Assembly (NCBI GenBank): GCA_900754275.1
Contig: CAAECF010000054.1
Span: forward strand, 1-16,958
DNA from: an uncultured Collinsella sp.
GTDB lineage: Bacteria > Actinomycetota > Coriobacteriia > Coriobacteriales > Coriobacteriaceae
DNA length: 16,958 bases
Direction: 5' to 3'
Shown here: in pieces, positions 6,270 through 12,413 of the stretch
Layout: each line of letters starts with the position of its first letter
Position numbering within the stretch: the stretch's first letter is position 1
Position numbers and translations under genes: made by a program
The notes under the pieces: model-generated
The model's database searches: none
The model's input: the letters and a program-made list of their open reading frames with translations, nothing else
Told to the model about the DNA's origin: nothing

Positions 6270-7250
6270 CTACTCAGCCATCTGAGCCTGGACGGCGGTG
6301 ATGGCTACGACACCCACGATGTCGTCGGCAGAGCAGCCGCGCGAAAGGTCGTTGACCGGCTTGGCGATGCCCTGCAGGATGGGGCCGTAAGCGTCGGCGC
6401 CGGCGAAGCGCTGGACCAGCTTGTAGCCGATGTTGCCGGCCTCGAGATCGGGGAACACAAGCACGTTGGCCTTGCCGGCAACGGAGGAGCCGGGGGCCTT
6501 GAGCTGGGCGACGGTGGGAACGATGGCGGCGTCGAGCTGCAGGTCGCCATCGATGGCGAGCTCGGGAGCCTTCTCCTTGCAGAACTTAACGGCCTCCTGG
6601 ACCTTCTTGGCGACCTCGCCGCCGGCGGAGCCCATGGTGGAGTAGGAGAGCATGGCCACGTGCGGCTCGACGCTGCCCATAAAGGTGGACCAGGAGTGAG
6701 CGGAGGCGATGGCGATCTCGGAGAGCTCGTCGGAGGACGGGTTGATGTTGAGGCCGCAGTCGGCGAAGATCAGCGTACCGTCGGTGCCGAACTGCGGGGT
6801 GTCGGTGCACATCACGAAGAAGGCCGAGACCAGCTTGGTACTCGGGGCGGTCTTAAGGATCTGCAGCGCGGGGCGCAGGGTGTCGGCGGTGGAGTGGCAG
6901 GCGCCGGAGACCAGGCCGTCGGCGTCACCCATCTTGACCATCATGGTGCCAAAGTAGGTGGCGTCCATCACCTGGGCGCGAGCCTGCTCGATGGTGACGC
7001 CCTTCTTGGCGCGGAGCTCGGCAAACTTCTGCGCGTACTCCTCGTGCTTCTCGGCATTGCGCGGATCGATGACGGTGGCGCCGGGAACGTTGATCTCGTC
7101 GGGGTTGCCCAGGATGACGATCTTTGCCAGGCCCTCCTCGATGATCTTGGTGGCCGCGACGATGGTGCGCGGATCCTCGCCCTCGGGCAGGACGATCGTC
7201 TTAAGGTCGGCCTTGGCGGCAGACTTCATACGGTTAAGGAAATCGCTCAT
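6270..7250 (-). CDS. pta: Phosphate acetyltransferase
   Basis: A 326-residue single-domain phosphotransacetylase, the usual length for the short form that lacks the N-terminal regulatory domain. Family marks are PEGEDPRTIVAA near residue 22, MGDADGLVSGACHSTADTLR at 107-126, MLSYSTMGSA in the middle, and the C-terminal LVQRFAGADAYGPILQGIAKPVNDLSRGC. The enzyme converts acetyl-CoA and phosphate to acetyl phosphate and CoA in the cytoplasm, feeding AckA. The ATG at 7250 follows a clear AAGGAG (7255-7260 on the complement). In many bacteria pta and ackA form one operon; here they converge, so they are transcribed separately and share only a terminator. The leader contains a strong hairpin (7303-7325). 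Codons are strongly biased, as in ackA1, which suggests high expression. Confidence 0.96.
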   Translation of the reverse strand: MSDFLNRMKSAAKADLKTIVLPEGEDPRTIVAATKIIEEGLAKIVILGNPDEINVPGATVIDPRNAEKHEEYAQKFAELRAKKGVTIEQARAQVMDATYFGTMMVKMGDADGLVSGACHSTADTLRPALQILKTAPSTKLVSAFFVMCTDTPQFGTDGTLIFADCGLNINPSSDELSEIAIASAHSWSTFMGSVEPHVAMLSYSTMGSAGGEVAKKVQEAVKFCKEKAPELAIDGDLQLDAAIVPTVAQLKAPGSSVAGKANVLVFPDLEAGNIGYKLVQRFAGADAYGPILQGIAKPVNDLSRGCSADDIVGVVAITAVQAQMAE

Positions 7251-7302
7251 GTTACTCCTTACAAGCGTTTCACTAAGCTCCAGGCGCCCGGCTGTTCACG
7301 AA

Positions 7303-7325
7303 TAAACCCGCTGCTAGCGGGTTTA
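7303..7325 (-). repeat. 10-bp hairpin in the pta leader / pta-glf intergenic region
   Basis: TAAACCCGCT (7303-7312) pairs perfectly with AGCGGGTTTA (7316-7325) around a 3-base loop. On the - strand it is followed by TTCGTG, extending the terminal TTTA into a short U-rich stretch. It lies 53-75 bases upstream of the pta start codon, where a simple terminator has no obvious upstream gene to stop. An attenuator or a 5' stabilising hairpin is possible. Confidence 0.55.
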
Positions 7326-7377
7326 CCTTTCAATTATGTACGCCGCGGTGCTTGAGCTTTCCTTGTGTGGCAAGCTC

Positions 7378-7403
7378 ATTATAGGACGCATTAGCGCTAT
7401 AAT
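7378..7403. promoter_or_regulatory. Mirrored divergent -10 boxes for pta (-) and glf (+)
   Basis: ATTATAG (7378-7384) and CTATAAT (7397-7403) form a 7-bp inverted repeat with a 12-base spacer. Each arm contains a perfect TATAAT, one reading toward pta and one toward glf, placed back to back. The -35 region of each promoter would overlap the -10 of the other; both -35 hexamers are weak (about GCGATT and CTCATT). Start sites would fall near 7371 (-) and 7410 (+). Confidence 0.5.
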
Positions 7404-7419
7404 CGCTCTGATAAATATG

Positions 7420-7467
7420 TCTCGAAGAATGTTCGAGAAAAGCCCAGCTAACGAGCCCGTGGCTTTT
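7420..7467 (+). repeat. Two tandem hairpins in the glf leader, the second terminator-like
   Basis: Hairpin 1: TCTCGAA (7420-7426) / TTCGAGA (7432-7438) with a 5-base loop. Hairpin 2: AAAAGCC (7438-7444) / GGCTTTT (7461-7467) with a 16-base loop, ending in four T. The ribosome binding site AAGGAG (7471-7476) starts four bases later. This layout is compatible with attenuation of glf, but no alternative antiterminator fold is obvious. Confidence 0.45.
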
Positions 7468-7481
7468 GACAAGGAGTATCG

Positions 7482-8684
7482 ATGCAGATTACCTCAGGCC
7501 TGCCTGAAGGCTTTAACGCCGGCGCGTACGACATGATTGTCGTCGGTGCTGGATATGCCGGTGCCGTTTGCGCCCGCCGTCTTGCCGAGACCATCGGCTA
7601 TCGTGTTGCCGTTTTGGAGCGCCGTAGCCACATTGCGGGCAATGCCTATGACTGCACTGACGAGGCCGGAATCCTGATCCACGAGTACGGTCCGCATATC
7701 TATCACACCTTTAACGAGCGCGTGCACAATTTCCTGTCGCGCTTTACCAAGTGGACGGATTATCAGCACAAGGTGCTCGCCAACATCAACGGCACCCTTA
7801 TGCCCGTGCCCTTCAACCACGCGAGTCTCAAGCTCGCCTTTGGTGACGAGCGCGGCGAGGAGCTGTATCAGAAGCTCGTGGAGACCTTTGGCAAGGATGT
7901 CAAGGTGCCCATTATGGAGCTGCGTAAGAAGAACGACCCCGACTTGGCCGAGGTCGCTGATTACGTCTACGAGAACGTCTTTTTGCATTACACCATGAAG
8001 CAGTGGGGCCAGACGCCCGACCAGATTGATCCCTCGATCACCGGCCGTGTTCCCGTCTTTGTGGGCGATGATGACCGCTACTTCCCGCAGGCTCCCTTCC
8101 AGGGCATGCCGCAGGACGGCTATACCGCGCTGTTTGAGCATATGCTCGACCACGATCTGATTGATGTGTTCTGCGACGTGGACGCCCGCGACCTCTTCGA
8201 GATCGACGAGACCACCGTCAAGATCGACGGTAAGGTCTATGGCGGCGAGATCGTCTACACCGGTCCGCTCGACGAGCTGTTCAATCTCGACCTGGGCGCC
8301 CTGCCGTACCGTACGCTCGACATGAAGTTCGAGACGCTCGATATGGATCAGTTCCAGCCCGTGGGCACCGTCAACTACACCACGAGCGAGGATTACACGC
8401 GCATCACTGAGTTCAAGAATATGACTGGCCAGGTCCTGCCCGGCAAGACCACCATCATGAAGGAATACTCCAAGGCCTATACGCCCGGCTCGGGTGAGAC
8501 GCCGTACTACGCCATTCTTGAGCCCGAGAACCGTGAGCTCTATGAGCGCTATCTTGAGCGCGTCCAGAACCTGACGAACTTCCACCCGGTGGGTCGTCTG
8601 GCCGAGTATCGTTACTACGATATGGACGCTGTGACCAATTCCGCCCTCGATCTTTCGGATGAGATTATCGCCTGCCATGCATAA
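7482..8684 (+). CDS. glf: UDP-galactopyranose mutase
   Basis: A 400-residue flavoenzyme. A Rossmann FAD-binding motif IVVGAGYAGAVCA (G22, G24, G27) is followed by E46 at the end of the second strand (VLERRSHIAGNAYD). Family marks are IHEYGPHIYHT near 66-76, FTKWTDYQHKV, MKQWGQTPDQIDPSITGRVP, DDRYFPQAPFQGMPQDGY and ITEFKNMTGQ. The enzyme interconverts UDP-galactopyranose and UDP-galactofuranose in the cytoplasm, using reduced FAD, to supply galactofuranose for surface glycans. It is slightly longer than usual (370-390) because of a short N-terminal extension (MQITSGLPEGFNAGAYD); AAGGAG at 7471-7476 supports the start at 7482. Its end overlaps the glycosyltransferase start, implying translational coupling and use of its product by that enzyme. 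Confidence 0.96.
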   Translation: MQITSGLPEGFNAGAYDMIVVGAGYAGAVCARRLAETIGYRVAVLERRSHIAGNAYDCTDEAGILIHEYGPHIYHTFNERVHNFLSRFTKWTDYQHKVLANINGTLMPVPFNHASLKLAFGDERGEELYQKLVETFGKDVKVPIMELRKKNDPDLAEVADYVYENVFLHYTMKQWGQTPDQIDPSITGRVPVFVGDDDRYFPQAPFQGMPQDGYTALFEHMLDHDLIDVFCDVDARDLFEIDETTVKIDGKVYGGEIVYTGPLDELFNLDLGALPYRTLDMKFETLDMDQFQPVGTVNYTTSEDYTRITEFKNMTGQVLPGKTTIMKEYSKAYTPGSGETPYYAILEPENRELYERYLERVQNLTNFHPVGRLAEYRYYDMDAVTNSALDLSDEIIACHA

Positions 8685-9708
8685 AGTCATAACATTCGGT
8701 ATTCCCTCGTATAACGCCGCCAAGGACATGGACCATTGCATCACCTCTATCTTGGAGGGGAGCAATTACGCCACCGATATCGAGATTATCGTAGTGGACG
8801 ACGGCTCCAAGGACGAGACGGCCGATAAGGCCGACGAGTGGGAGGCACGTTATCCCGGTATCATTCGCGCGGTGCACCAGGAGAACGGCGGCCACGGTAT
8901 TGCCGTCCTTTCGGGTCTGCGCGAGGCACAGGGCACCTACTACAAGGTCGTCGACTCGGATGACTGGCTCGATGCTGCGGCTCTTTCGACTATACTGTCG
9001 ATTCTGCGTGGCTTTGAAGAGCGTGACCAGCGCGTTGACCTGTTTATCTCGAACTACGTGTACGAGAAGGTTTACGAGGGCACGCATACCGCTATTGGCT
9101 ACAAATTTGCCCTGCCGCGCAAAAAGATCTTTTCCTGGGATCAGATCGGTCATTTCCGCCTGGACCAGAACCTACTCATGCACAGCCTGTGCTATCGCAC
9201 GGATGTGCTGCGCGAGTCCAACCTTCCCATGCCGCCGCACACGTTCTATGTGGACAACATCTACGCCTACGTGCCGCTACCGCGTTGCAAGACCATGTAC
9301 TACGCCGACATCGACCTCTACCGCTACTTTATCGGTCGCGAAGGCCAGAGCGTCAACGAGGCAACGATGGTCAAGCGTCTGGACCAGCAGTTCCGTGTTA
9401 CACGTATCATGATGGAGTCGTACCATCTGTACAGCGATGTTGAGTCGTCGCGCTTGCGTTCGTACATGATGGGGTACTTCACCATGATGATGGCGATTTG
9501 CTCGGTGCTCACCAAGCTTTCCGAGGAAGATTGCGCCGACGAGCGCCTAAAGACGCTGTGGAATGATTTGAAGGCCTATGACGAGCGCATGTATCGTCGT
9601 GCCCGCTACGGCGTGGTCGGGTTCTTCACCAATCTGCGCGGACGGGCCGGAGACAAAACCACACTCGGCCTATACCGTCTTGCCTCAAAGATCTTCAAAT
9701 TCAACTAG
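8677..9708 (+). CDS. Family 2 glycosyltransferase (possible galactofuranosyltransferase)
   Basis: A 343-residue GT-A fold enzyme of family GT2: FGIPSYNAAKDMDHCITSIL at 7-26, the nucleotide-binding VVDDGSKDET with D41 and D42, and the metal-binding D93-S-D95-D96-W. No transmembrane segment is evident, so it is probably cytoplasmic or peripherally membrane-bound. It should transfer a sugar from a nucleotide donor to a surface glycan or lipid-linked acceptor; the overlap with glf makes UDP-galactofuranose the best guess for the donor. The ATG at 8677 overlaps the last 8 bases of glf and begins directly at the conserved first strand (MHKVITFGIP); an in-frame ATG at 8659 is an alternative. No strong ribosome binding site is seen, consistent with coupling to glf. 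The C-terminus ASKIFKFN is echoed by an inverted relic at 9876-9932. Confidence 0.92.
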   Translation: MHKVITFGIPSYNAAKDMDHCITSILEGSNYATDIEIIVVDDGSKDETADKADEWEARYPGIIRAVHQENGGHGIAVLSGLREAQGTYYKVVDSDDWLDAAALSTILSILRGFEERDQRVDLFISNYVYEKVYEGTHTAIGYKFALPRKKIFSWDQIGHFRLDQNLLMHSLCYRTDVLRESNLPMPPHTFYVDNIYAYVPLPRCKTMYYADIDLYRYFIGREGQSVNEATMVKRLDQQFRVTRIMMESYHLYSDVESSRLRSYMMGYFTMMMAICSVLTKLSEEDCADERLKTLWNDLKAYDERMYRRARYGVVGFFTNLRGRAGDKTTLGLYRLASKIFKFN

Positions 9709-9729
9709 CTGCTGAGTAATCGCTGCTGA
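9708..9729 (+). repeat. Short direct repeat GCTGCTGA
   Basis: GCTGCTGA occurs at 9708-9715, starting in the glycosyltransferase stop codon, and again at 9722-9729, six bases apart. It lies just before the structured element at 9741. Possibly replication slippage; no function is evident. Confidence 0.4.
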
Positions 9730-9740
9730 TAGGTTGACTG

Positions 9741-9850
9741 GGCCCCTTGGCCTTTAGTTTGCTACTGCGAACAGTCCTGCTCGCACGGAAAGCACATTAA
9801 GTGCTTTCCGGCTCGTGCGGAACTTGTATCAAACTAAAGACCAAGGGGCC
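9741..9850 (+). repeat. Structured 3' element, copy A (candidate RNA), downstream of the GT2 gene
   Basis: A 21-base outer stem (9741-9761 with 9830-9850) pairs at every position but C9751/A9840. It encloses a 68-base core: ACAGTCCT (9771-9778), a lower stem CGCAC/GTGCG (9782-9786 with 9815-9819), a 9-bp hairpin GGAAAGCAC / GTGCTTTCC (9787-9795 with 9801-9809) with loop ATTAA, and TGCGGAACT (9816-9824). The core is homologous to copy B read from the - strand. The element begins 32 bases after the GT2 stop, in the sense direction of that gene. No U-tract follows, so it is not a standard intrinsic terminator. It could be a 3' UTR RNA, a processing or stabilising structure, or a small non-autonomous mobile element. 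Confidence 0.7.
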
Positions 9851-9875
9851 TCTGCAATAAGAATCGATTGTCAGG

Positions 9876-9932
9876 TTATTTGAATTTGAAGATCTTCGAC
9901 GCGCGGTACACAGGGGCCTGGGCTGAAAAGAA
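9876..9932 (-). pseudogene. Relic of the C-terminus of a second glycosyltransferase
   Basis: Read on the - strand, 18 codons end FFSAQAPVYRASKIFKFK and a TAA; the intact GT2 gene ends LYRLASKIFKFN. At the DNA level 17 bases are identical in inverted orientation (9688-9704 and 9880-9896). An in-frame stop lies immediately upstream (9933-9935), so nothing more survives. The simplest reading is that a convergent paralogous glycosyltransferase was lost by deletion, leaving its last codons. The similarity is short but covers coding-phase residues. Confidence 0.6.
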
Positions 9933-9943
9933 TTAGGTTGGAA

Positions 9944-10072
9944 GTCGGTCGGAGGCGGGCGGGCATTACGTTTGTCGCGAGTTCCGCATGCAAAGAAGGC
10001 CACTTAATGTGGCCTTCGTCTTGCATAGGACTGTAGAGCAGCAAACGTAATGCCCGCCCGCCTCCGACCGAC
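9944..10072 (-). repeat. Structured 3' element, copy B (candidate RNA), downstream of the P1 peptidase gene
   Basis: A perfect 31-bp outer stem (9944-9974 with 10042-10072) encloses a 67-base core. Read on the - strand the core is ACAGTCCT (10034-10027), a lower stem ATGCAA/TTGCAT (10026-10021 with 9993-9988), a 9-bp hairpin GAAGGCCAC / GTGGCCTTC (10017-10009 with 10003-9995) with loop ATTAA, and TGCGGAACT (9989-9981). Compared with copy A, four pairs of the 9-bp hairpin differ by compensatory changes, while ACAGTCCT, CACATTAAGTG and TGCGGAACT are the same. The outer stem shares essentially only its innermost GTTTG/CAAAC with copy A. It begins 11 bases past the P1 peptidase stop, in that gene's sense direction. 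Confidence 0.7.
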
Positions 10073-10083
10073 GGTCGAGTGGA

Positions 10084-11085
10084 CTACTTTGCGGCGCCGG
10101 GGATGCCGTGGGAGGTTTTGGCGGTTTTGGCTCCGTTTACGATGGCAGTTTCCAGGGCCCTTACTGCGAGCATGCCCAGCAGGTCTAGGGGAACGGTGGC
10201 GCTTGCCTGGGCGCCCAGTTTGCCGCTGGCGAGGGTGTAGATAGTGTCGCCGTCGTTGGTGGTGTGCGTGGGACGGATGGCGTGTGCGTAGGCGTCTGCA
10301 GCCATCTGGGAGACCTTGGTGGCTTGTGCCTTAGTGAGTTCCACGTTGGTGACGATGCAGCTGATGGTGGTGTTGGTGCGGTCGAGCGGCATCTGCATGG
10401 ATCCGGCGGCGGCAAAGGCTGCGAGTTCCATGTCGACGATCTGGTCGCTATCGGCTGCGGCGCGCATACCGGCGACCCACTCGCCGGTGAAGGGGTCGAC
10501 AACGTTGCCGCAGGCGTTGACCGAGACCACGGCGCCCACCTTGATGGGGCCGAGCGCCACGGCGGCAGCGCCAAGGCCGGCCTTCATGCAGGTAGCGGGG
10601 CCCATGAGCTTACCCACGGTAGCGCCCGTGCCGGCGCCTACGTTGCCCTGTTCGAGCTTGGTGGGGGTGTTGTCGAGTGCTTCGCGCACGGCGGCGATGC
10701 CGGCCTCAATGTCGGGGCGAACGGTGGGGTTACCAAAGGCGAGGTCGAAGATACAGCTCGAGCACACGATAGGCACCTGCGTGGGGCCGACGGGAAGGCC
10801 GATGCCGCGGCTCTCAAGCTCGCGAGCGACGCCGCTTGCAGCCTCGAGGCCAAAGGCCGATCCGCCCGAAAGGCAGACGGCGTGGACCTTGTCGACGGTG
10901 TTCTCAGGTCGCAGCAGGTCGGTTTCGCGCGAAGCGGGAGCACCGCCGCGAACGTCAACACCGCCGGTGGCGCCCTCGGGTGCCACGATTACGGTGCAAC
11001 CGGTGCCGGCCTCCTCGTCCGTATAGTTGCCATAGCAAAAGCCATCGACATCGCAGACGTCAATGGCCTCGAGCAGTGTATCCAT
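10084..11085 (-). CDS. P1 family peptidase (DmpA-like, family S58 aminopeptidase)
   Basis: A 333-residue member of the DmpA/P1 N-terminal-nucleophile family. Visible marks are GTGCTVIVAPEGATGGVDVRGG near 27-48, LSGGSAFGLEAASGV at 72-86, GNVGAGTGATVGKLMG at 147-162, and RTNTTISCIVTN at 236-247. In this family the precursor cleaves itself before a Ser/Thr in this last segment, giving two chains with a new N-terminal nucleophile; here Thr239 or Thr240 is the candidate. Members cleave N-terminal residues, D-amino acid amides or beta-peptides; the substrate here is unknown. No signal peptide is seen, so it is probably cytoplasmic. AGGAGTT (11089-11096 on the complement) supports the ATG at 11085. 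It is separated from maf by 101 bases, and the structured element B follows its stop. Confidence 0.92.
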   Translation of the reverse strand: MDTLLEAIDVCDVDGFCYGNYTDEEAGTGCTVIVAPEGATGGVDVRGGAPASRETDLLRPENTVDKVHAVCLSGGSAFGLEAASGVARELESRGIGLPVGPTQVPIVCSSCIFDLAFGNPTVRPDIEAGIAAVREALDNTPTKLEQGNVGAGTGATVGKLMGPATCMKAGLGAAAVALGPIKVGAVVSVNACGNVVDPFTGEWVAGMRAAADSDQIVDMELAAFAAAGSMQMPLDRTNTTISCIVTNVELTKAQATKVSQMAADAYAHAIRPTHTTNDGDTIYTLASGKLGAQASATVPLDLLGMLAVRALETAIVNGAKTAKTSHGIPGAAK

Positions 11086-11186
11086 GTTTAACTCCTATCG
11101 GTTTTCCGCCGCGCCTTGTGCCCGGTCGGGATCCGTACGGTACGCCAAAATTGTAGGCGCTGGGGGACATCCGGCGCCAGATGCAA

Positions 11187-11768
11187 TTACGAGAGTTTTT
11201 GAATGGCACGTGCGACGCGGGCGATGGGTAGGCCCACCACGTTATAGAAGTCGCCCGAAATATCGTGCACGAGCATGCGGCCGCCTGTGCCCTGGATGCC
11301 GTAGGCGCCTGCCTTATCCATGGGCTCACCAGAGGTGACGTAGTGCTCGATCTGCCCGTCGGTAAGCTCATAGAACGTCACGTCGGTCACATCGACAAAC
11401 GACAGGCTCTCGGCGGCATGCGGGGCGGCAGTATCGCCTGCCTTAACGATGCAGACGCCGGTTGCGACCTGGTGCGTGCGGCCCGAAAGCTCACGGAGCA
11501 TGGTGCGCGCCTCGTCCTCGGTTGCCGGCTTGCCCAGAATCTTGCCGTCAAAGGTGACGATGGTGTCGGCCGCGACCGTCAGCTCATTGGGCTCGGCATA
11601 CTCGGCAGCAACGGCAGCCGCCTTGGCGCGTGCCAAGCGCTCGACAAGTGTGAGCGGGGCCTCGCCGTCGAAGGGAGTCTCGTCGATTTCTGCGGGAATC
11701 ACGCGAATGTCATACCCTGCCTCGCGCATCAACTCGATGCGGCGCGGTGATTGCGAAGCCAAAATCAT
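11187..11768 (-). CDS. maf: Maf-like nucleoside triphosphate pyrophosphatase
   Basis: A 193-residue Maf/Ham1-superfamily protein: ILASQSPRRIELM at the N-terminus, E27-I-D-E-T-P, AADTIV with D68, GKILGKPATEDEARTMLREL, SGRTHQVATGV, and GEPMDKAGAYGIQG near the C-terminal third. Maf enzymes hydrolyse nucleoside triphosphates (dTTP, UTP, CTP or modified pyrimidine nucleotides) to monophosphates and pyrophosphate, a house-cleaning role in the cytoplasm; some members affect septum formation. The length is typical. Its ATG overlaps the TGA of the upstream DJ-1 gene as ATGA, and the protein starts right at the conserved ILAS motif, so translation is probably coupled. Substrate subgroup is not assigned. 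Confidence 0.94.
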   Translation of the reverse strand: MILASQSPRRIELMREAGYDIRVIPAEIDETPFDGEAPLTLVERLARAKAAAVAAEYAEPNELTVAADTIVTFDGKILGKPATEDEARTMLRELSGRTHQVATGVCIVKAGDTAAPHAAESLSFVDVTDVTFYELTDGQIEHYVTSGEPMDKAGAYGIQGTGGRMLVHDISGDFYNVVGLPIARVARAIQKLS

Positions 11769-12307
11769 AGTTGGATGCCCTCGGCGACCTTCTCGACAGC
11801 CTTGTCGCCGGCGAGCGTGCGCAGCAGTTCAAGCGCAAAGGGGAGCGACTGGGCCATGCCGCTGGCGGTGATGATGTTGCCGTCTTGCGTAACCTTCTCG
11901 CCGGTATAGGCGCCCTCGGGGAAGCTTTTCTCAAAGCCAGGGAAGCACGTGGCATGGTGCCCCTCGAGCAGGTCGAGCTCGCCCAGGATAAACGGGGCGG
12001 CGCAGATGGCGGCGACGTGCTTGGTCGCGGCGAACTCGCAGACCACGTCGCAGACGCGCTGATCTGCGCGCAAGTTGGTGGCACCGGGCAGGCCGCCGGG
12101 CAGCACGACGCAGTCGTACTCGTCAAAGTTGATCTCATCAAAGAGTGCATCGCAGGTCACGGGGATCTGCAGCGAGCTTACGACCTCACGCGTGGGCATA
12201 ATCGAGACGAGCGTGGCACGCACGCCGCCGCGACGCATGACATCGACCATGGTCAAGCATTCAATAGTTTCAAAGCCATCGGCGGCGAGAACGGCAACGC
12301 TGGGCAT
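11765..12307 (-). CDS. DJ-1/PfpI family protein
   Basis: A 180-residue DJ-1/PfpI superfamily protein: VAVLAADGFETIECLTMVD with E16, DVMRRGG, VVLPGGLPGATNL at 67-79, and the nucleophile elbow AAICAAPFILGELDLL with C102. The arrangement (E16 and C102, matching E18 and C106 of human DJ-1) places it in the DJ-1/YajL/ThiJ branch, whose members are linked to oxidative stress and to glyoxalase or deglycase activity; the exact activity is uncertain. The start at 12307 is chosen because AAAGGAA lies just upstream (12313-12319 on the complement); in-frame ATGs at 12322 and 12331 would put that site inside the gene. It overlaps maf by four bases at its 3' end. Confidence 0.92.
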   Translation of the reverse strand: MPSVAVLAADGFETIECLTMVDVMRRGGVRATLVSIMPTREVVSSLQIPVTCDALFDEINFDEYDCVVLPGGLPGATNLRADQRVCDVVCEFAATKHVAAICAAPFILGELDLLEGHHATCFPGFEKSFPEGAYTGEKVTQDGNIITASGMAQSLPFALELLRTLAGDKAVEKVAEGIQL

Positions 12308-12413
12308 GAGGGTTCCTTTCATAGGCGGCATACAATTAGCCGTCTTATACCCCGAAGACCTCCGCTTGCCACGCTCGATTTCCCAATGATTTTTCTGAGC
12401 AATGATTAAGTGG

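Noticed and set aside
6228..7355. Long open frame on the + strand opposite pta (about 375 codons)
   Set aside because: pta on the - strand is unmistakable, and this frame is a glycine/leucine/valine-rich shadow.
7494..8765. Long open frame on the - strand opposite glf (about 423 codons)
   Set aside because: Shadow of the glf codons; no motif, and it would block the well-supported glf-GT2 pair.
9797..10003. Small - strand frame across elements A and B (68 codons)
   Set aside because: It crosses the inverted repeats and out-of-frame relic sequence; there is no ribosome binding site and the translation looks random.
9741..10072. Elements A and B as ordinary intrinsic terminators
   Set aside because: Neither outer stem is followed by a proper T-tract in its sense direction, and the conserved unpaired blocks are not needed for termination. 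A Rho-related or processing role remains open.
9709..10083. CRISPR array or insertion sequence as explanation for the repeats
   Set aside because: There are only two copies in opposite orientation, no regular spacers, no transposase, and no target-site duplications that I could find next to either element.
11150..11155. TACAAT (complement) as a -10 box for the P1 peptidase gene
   Set aside because: The region 17 bases upstream is GC-rich with no -35 likeness, so support is too weak for a feature.
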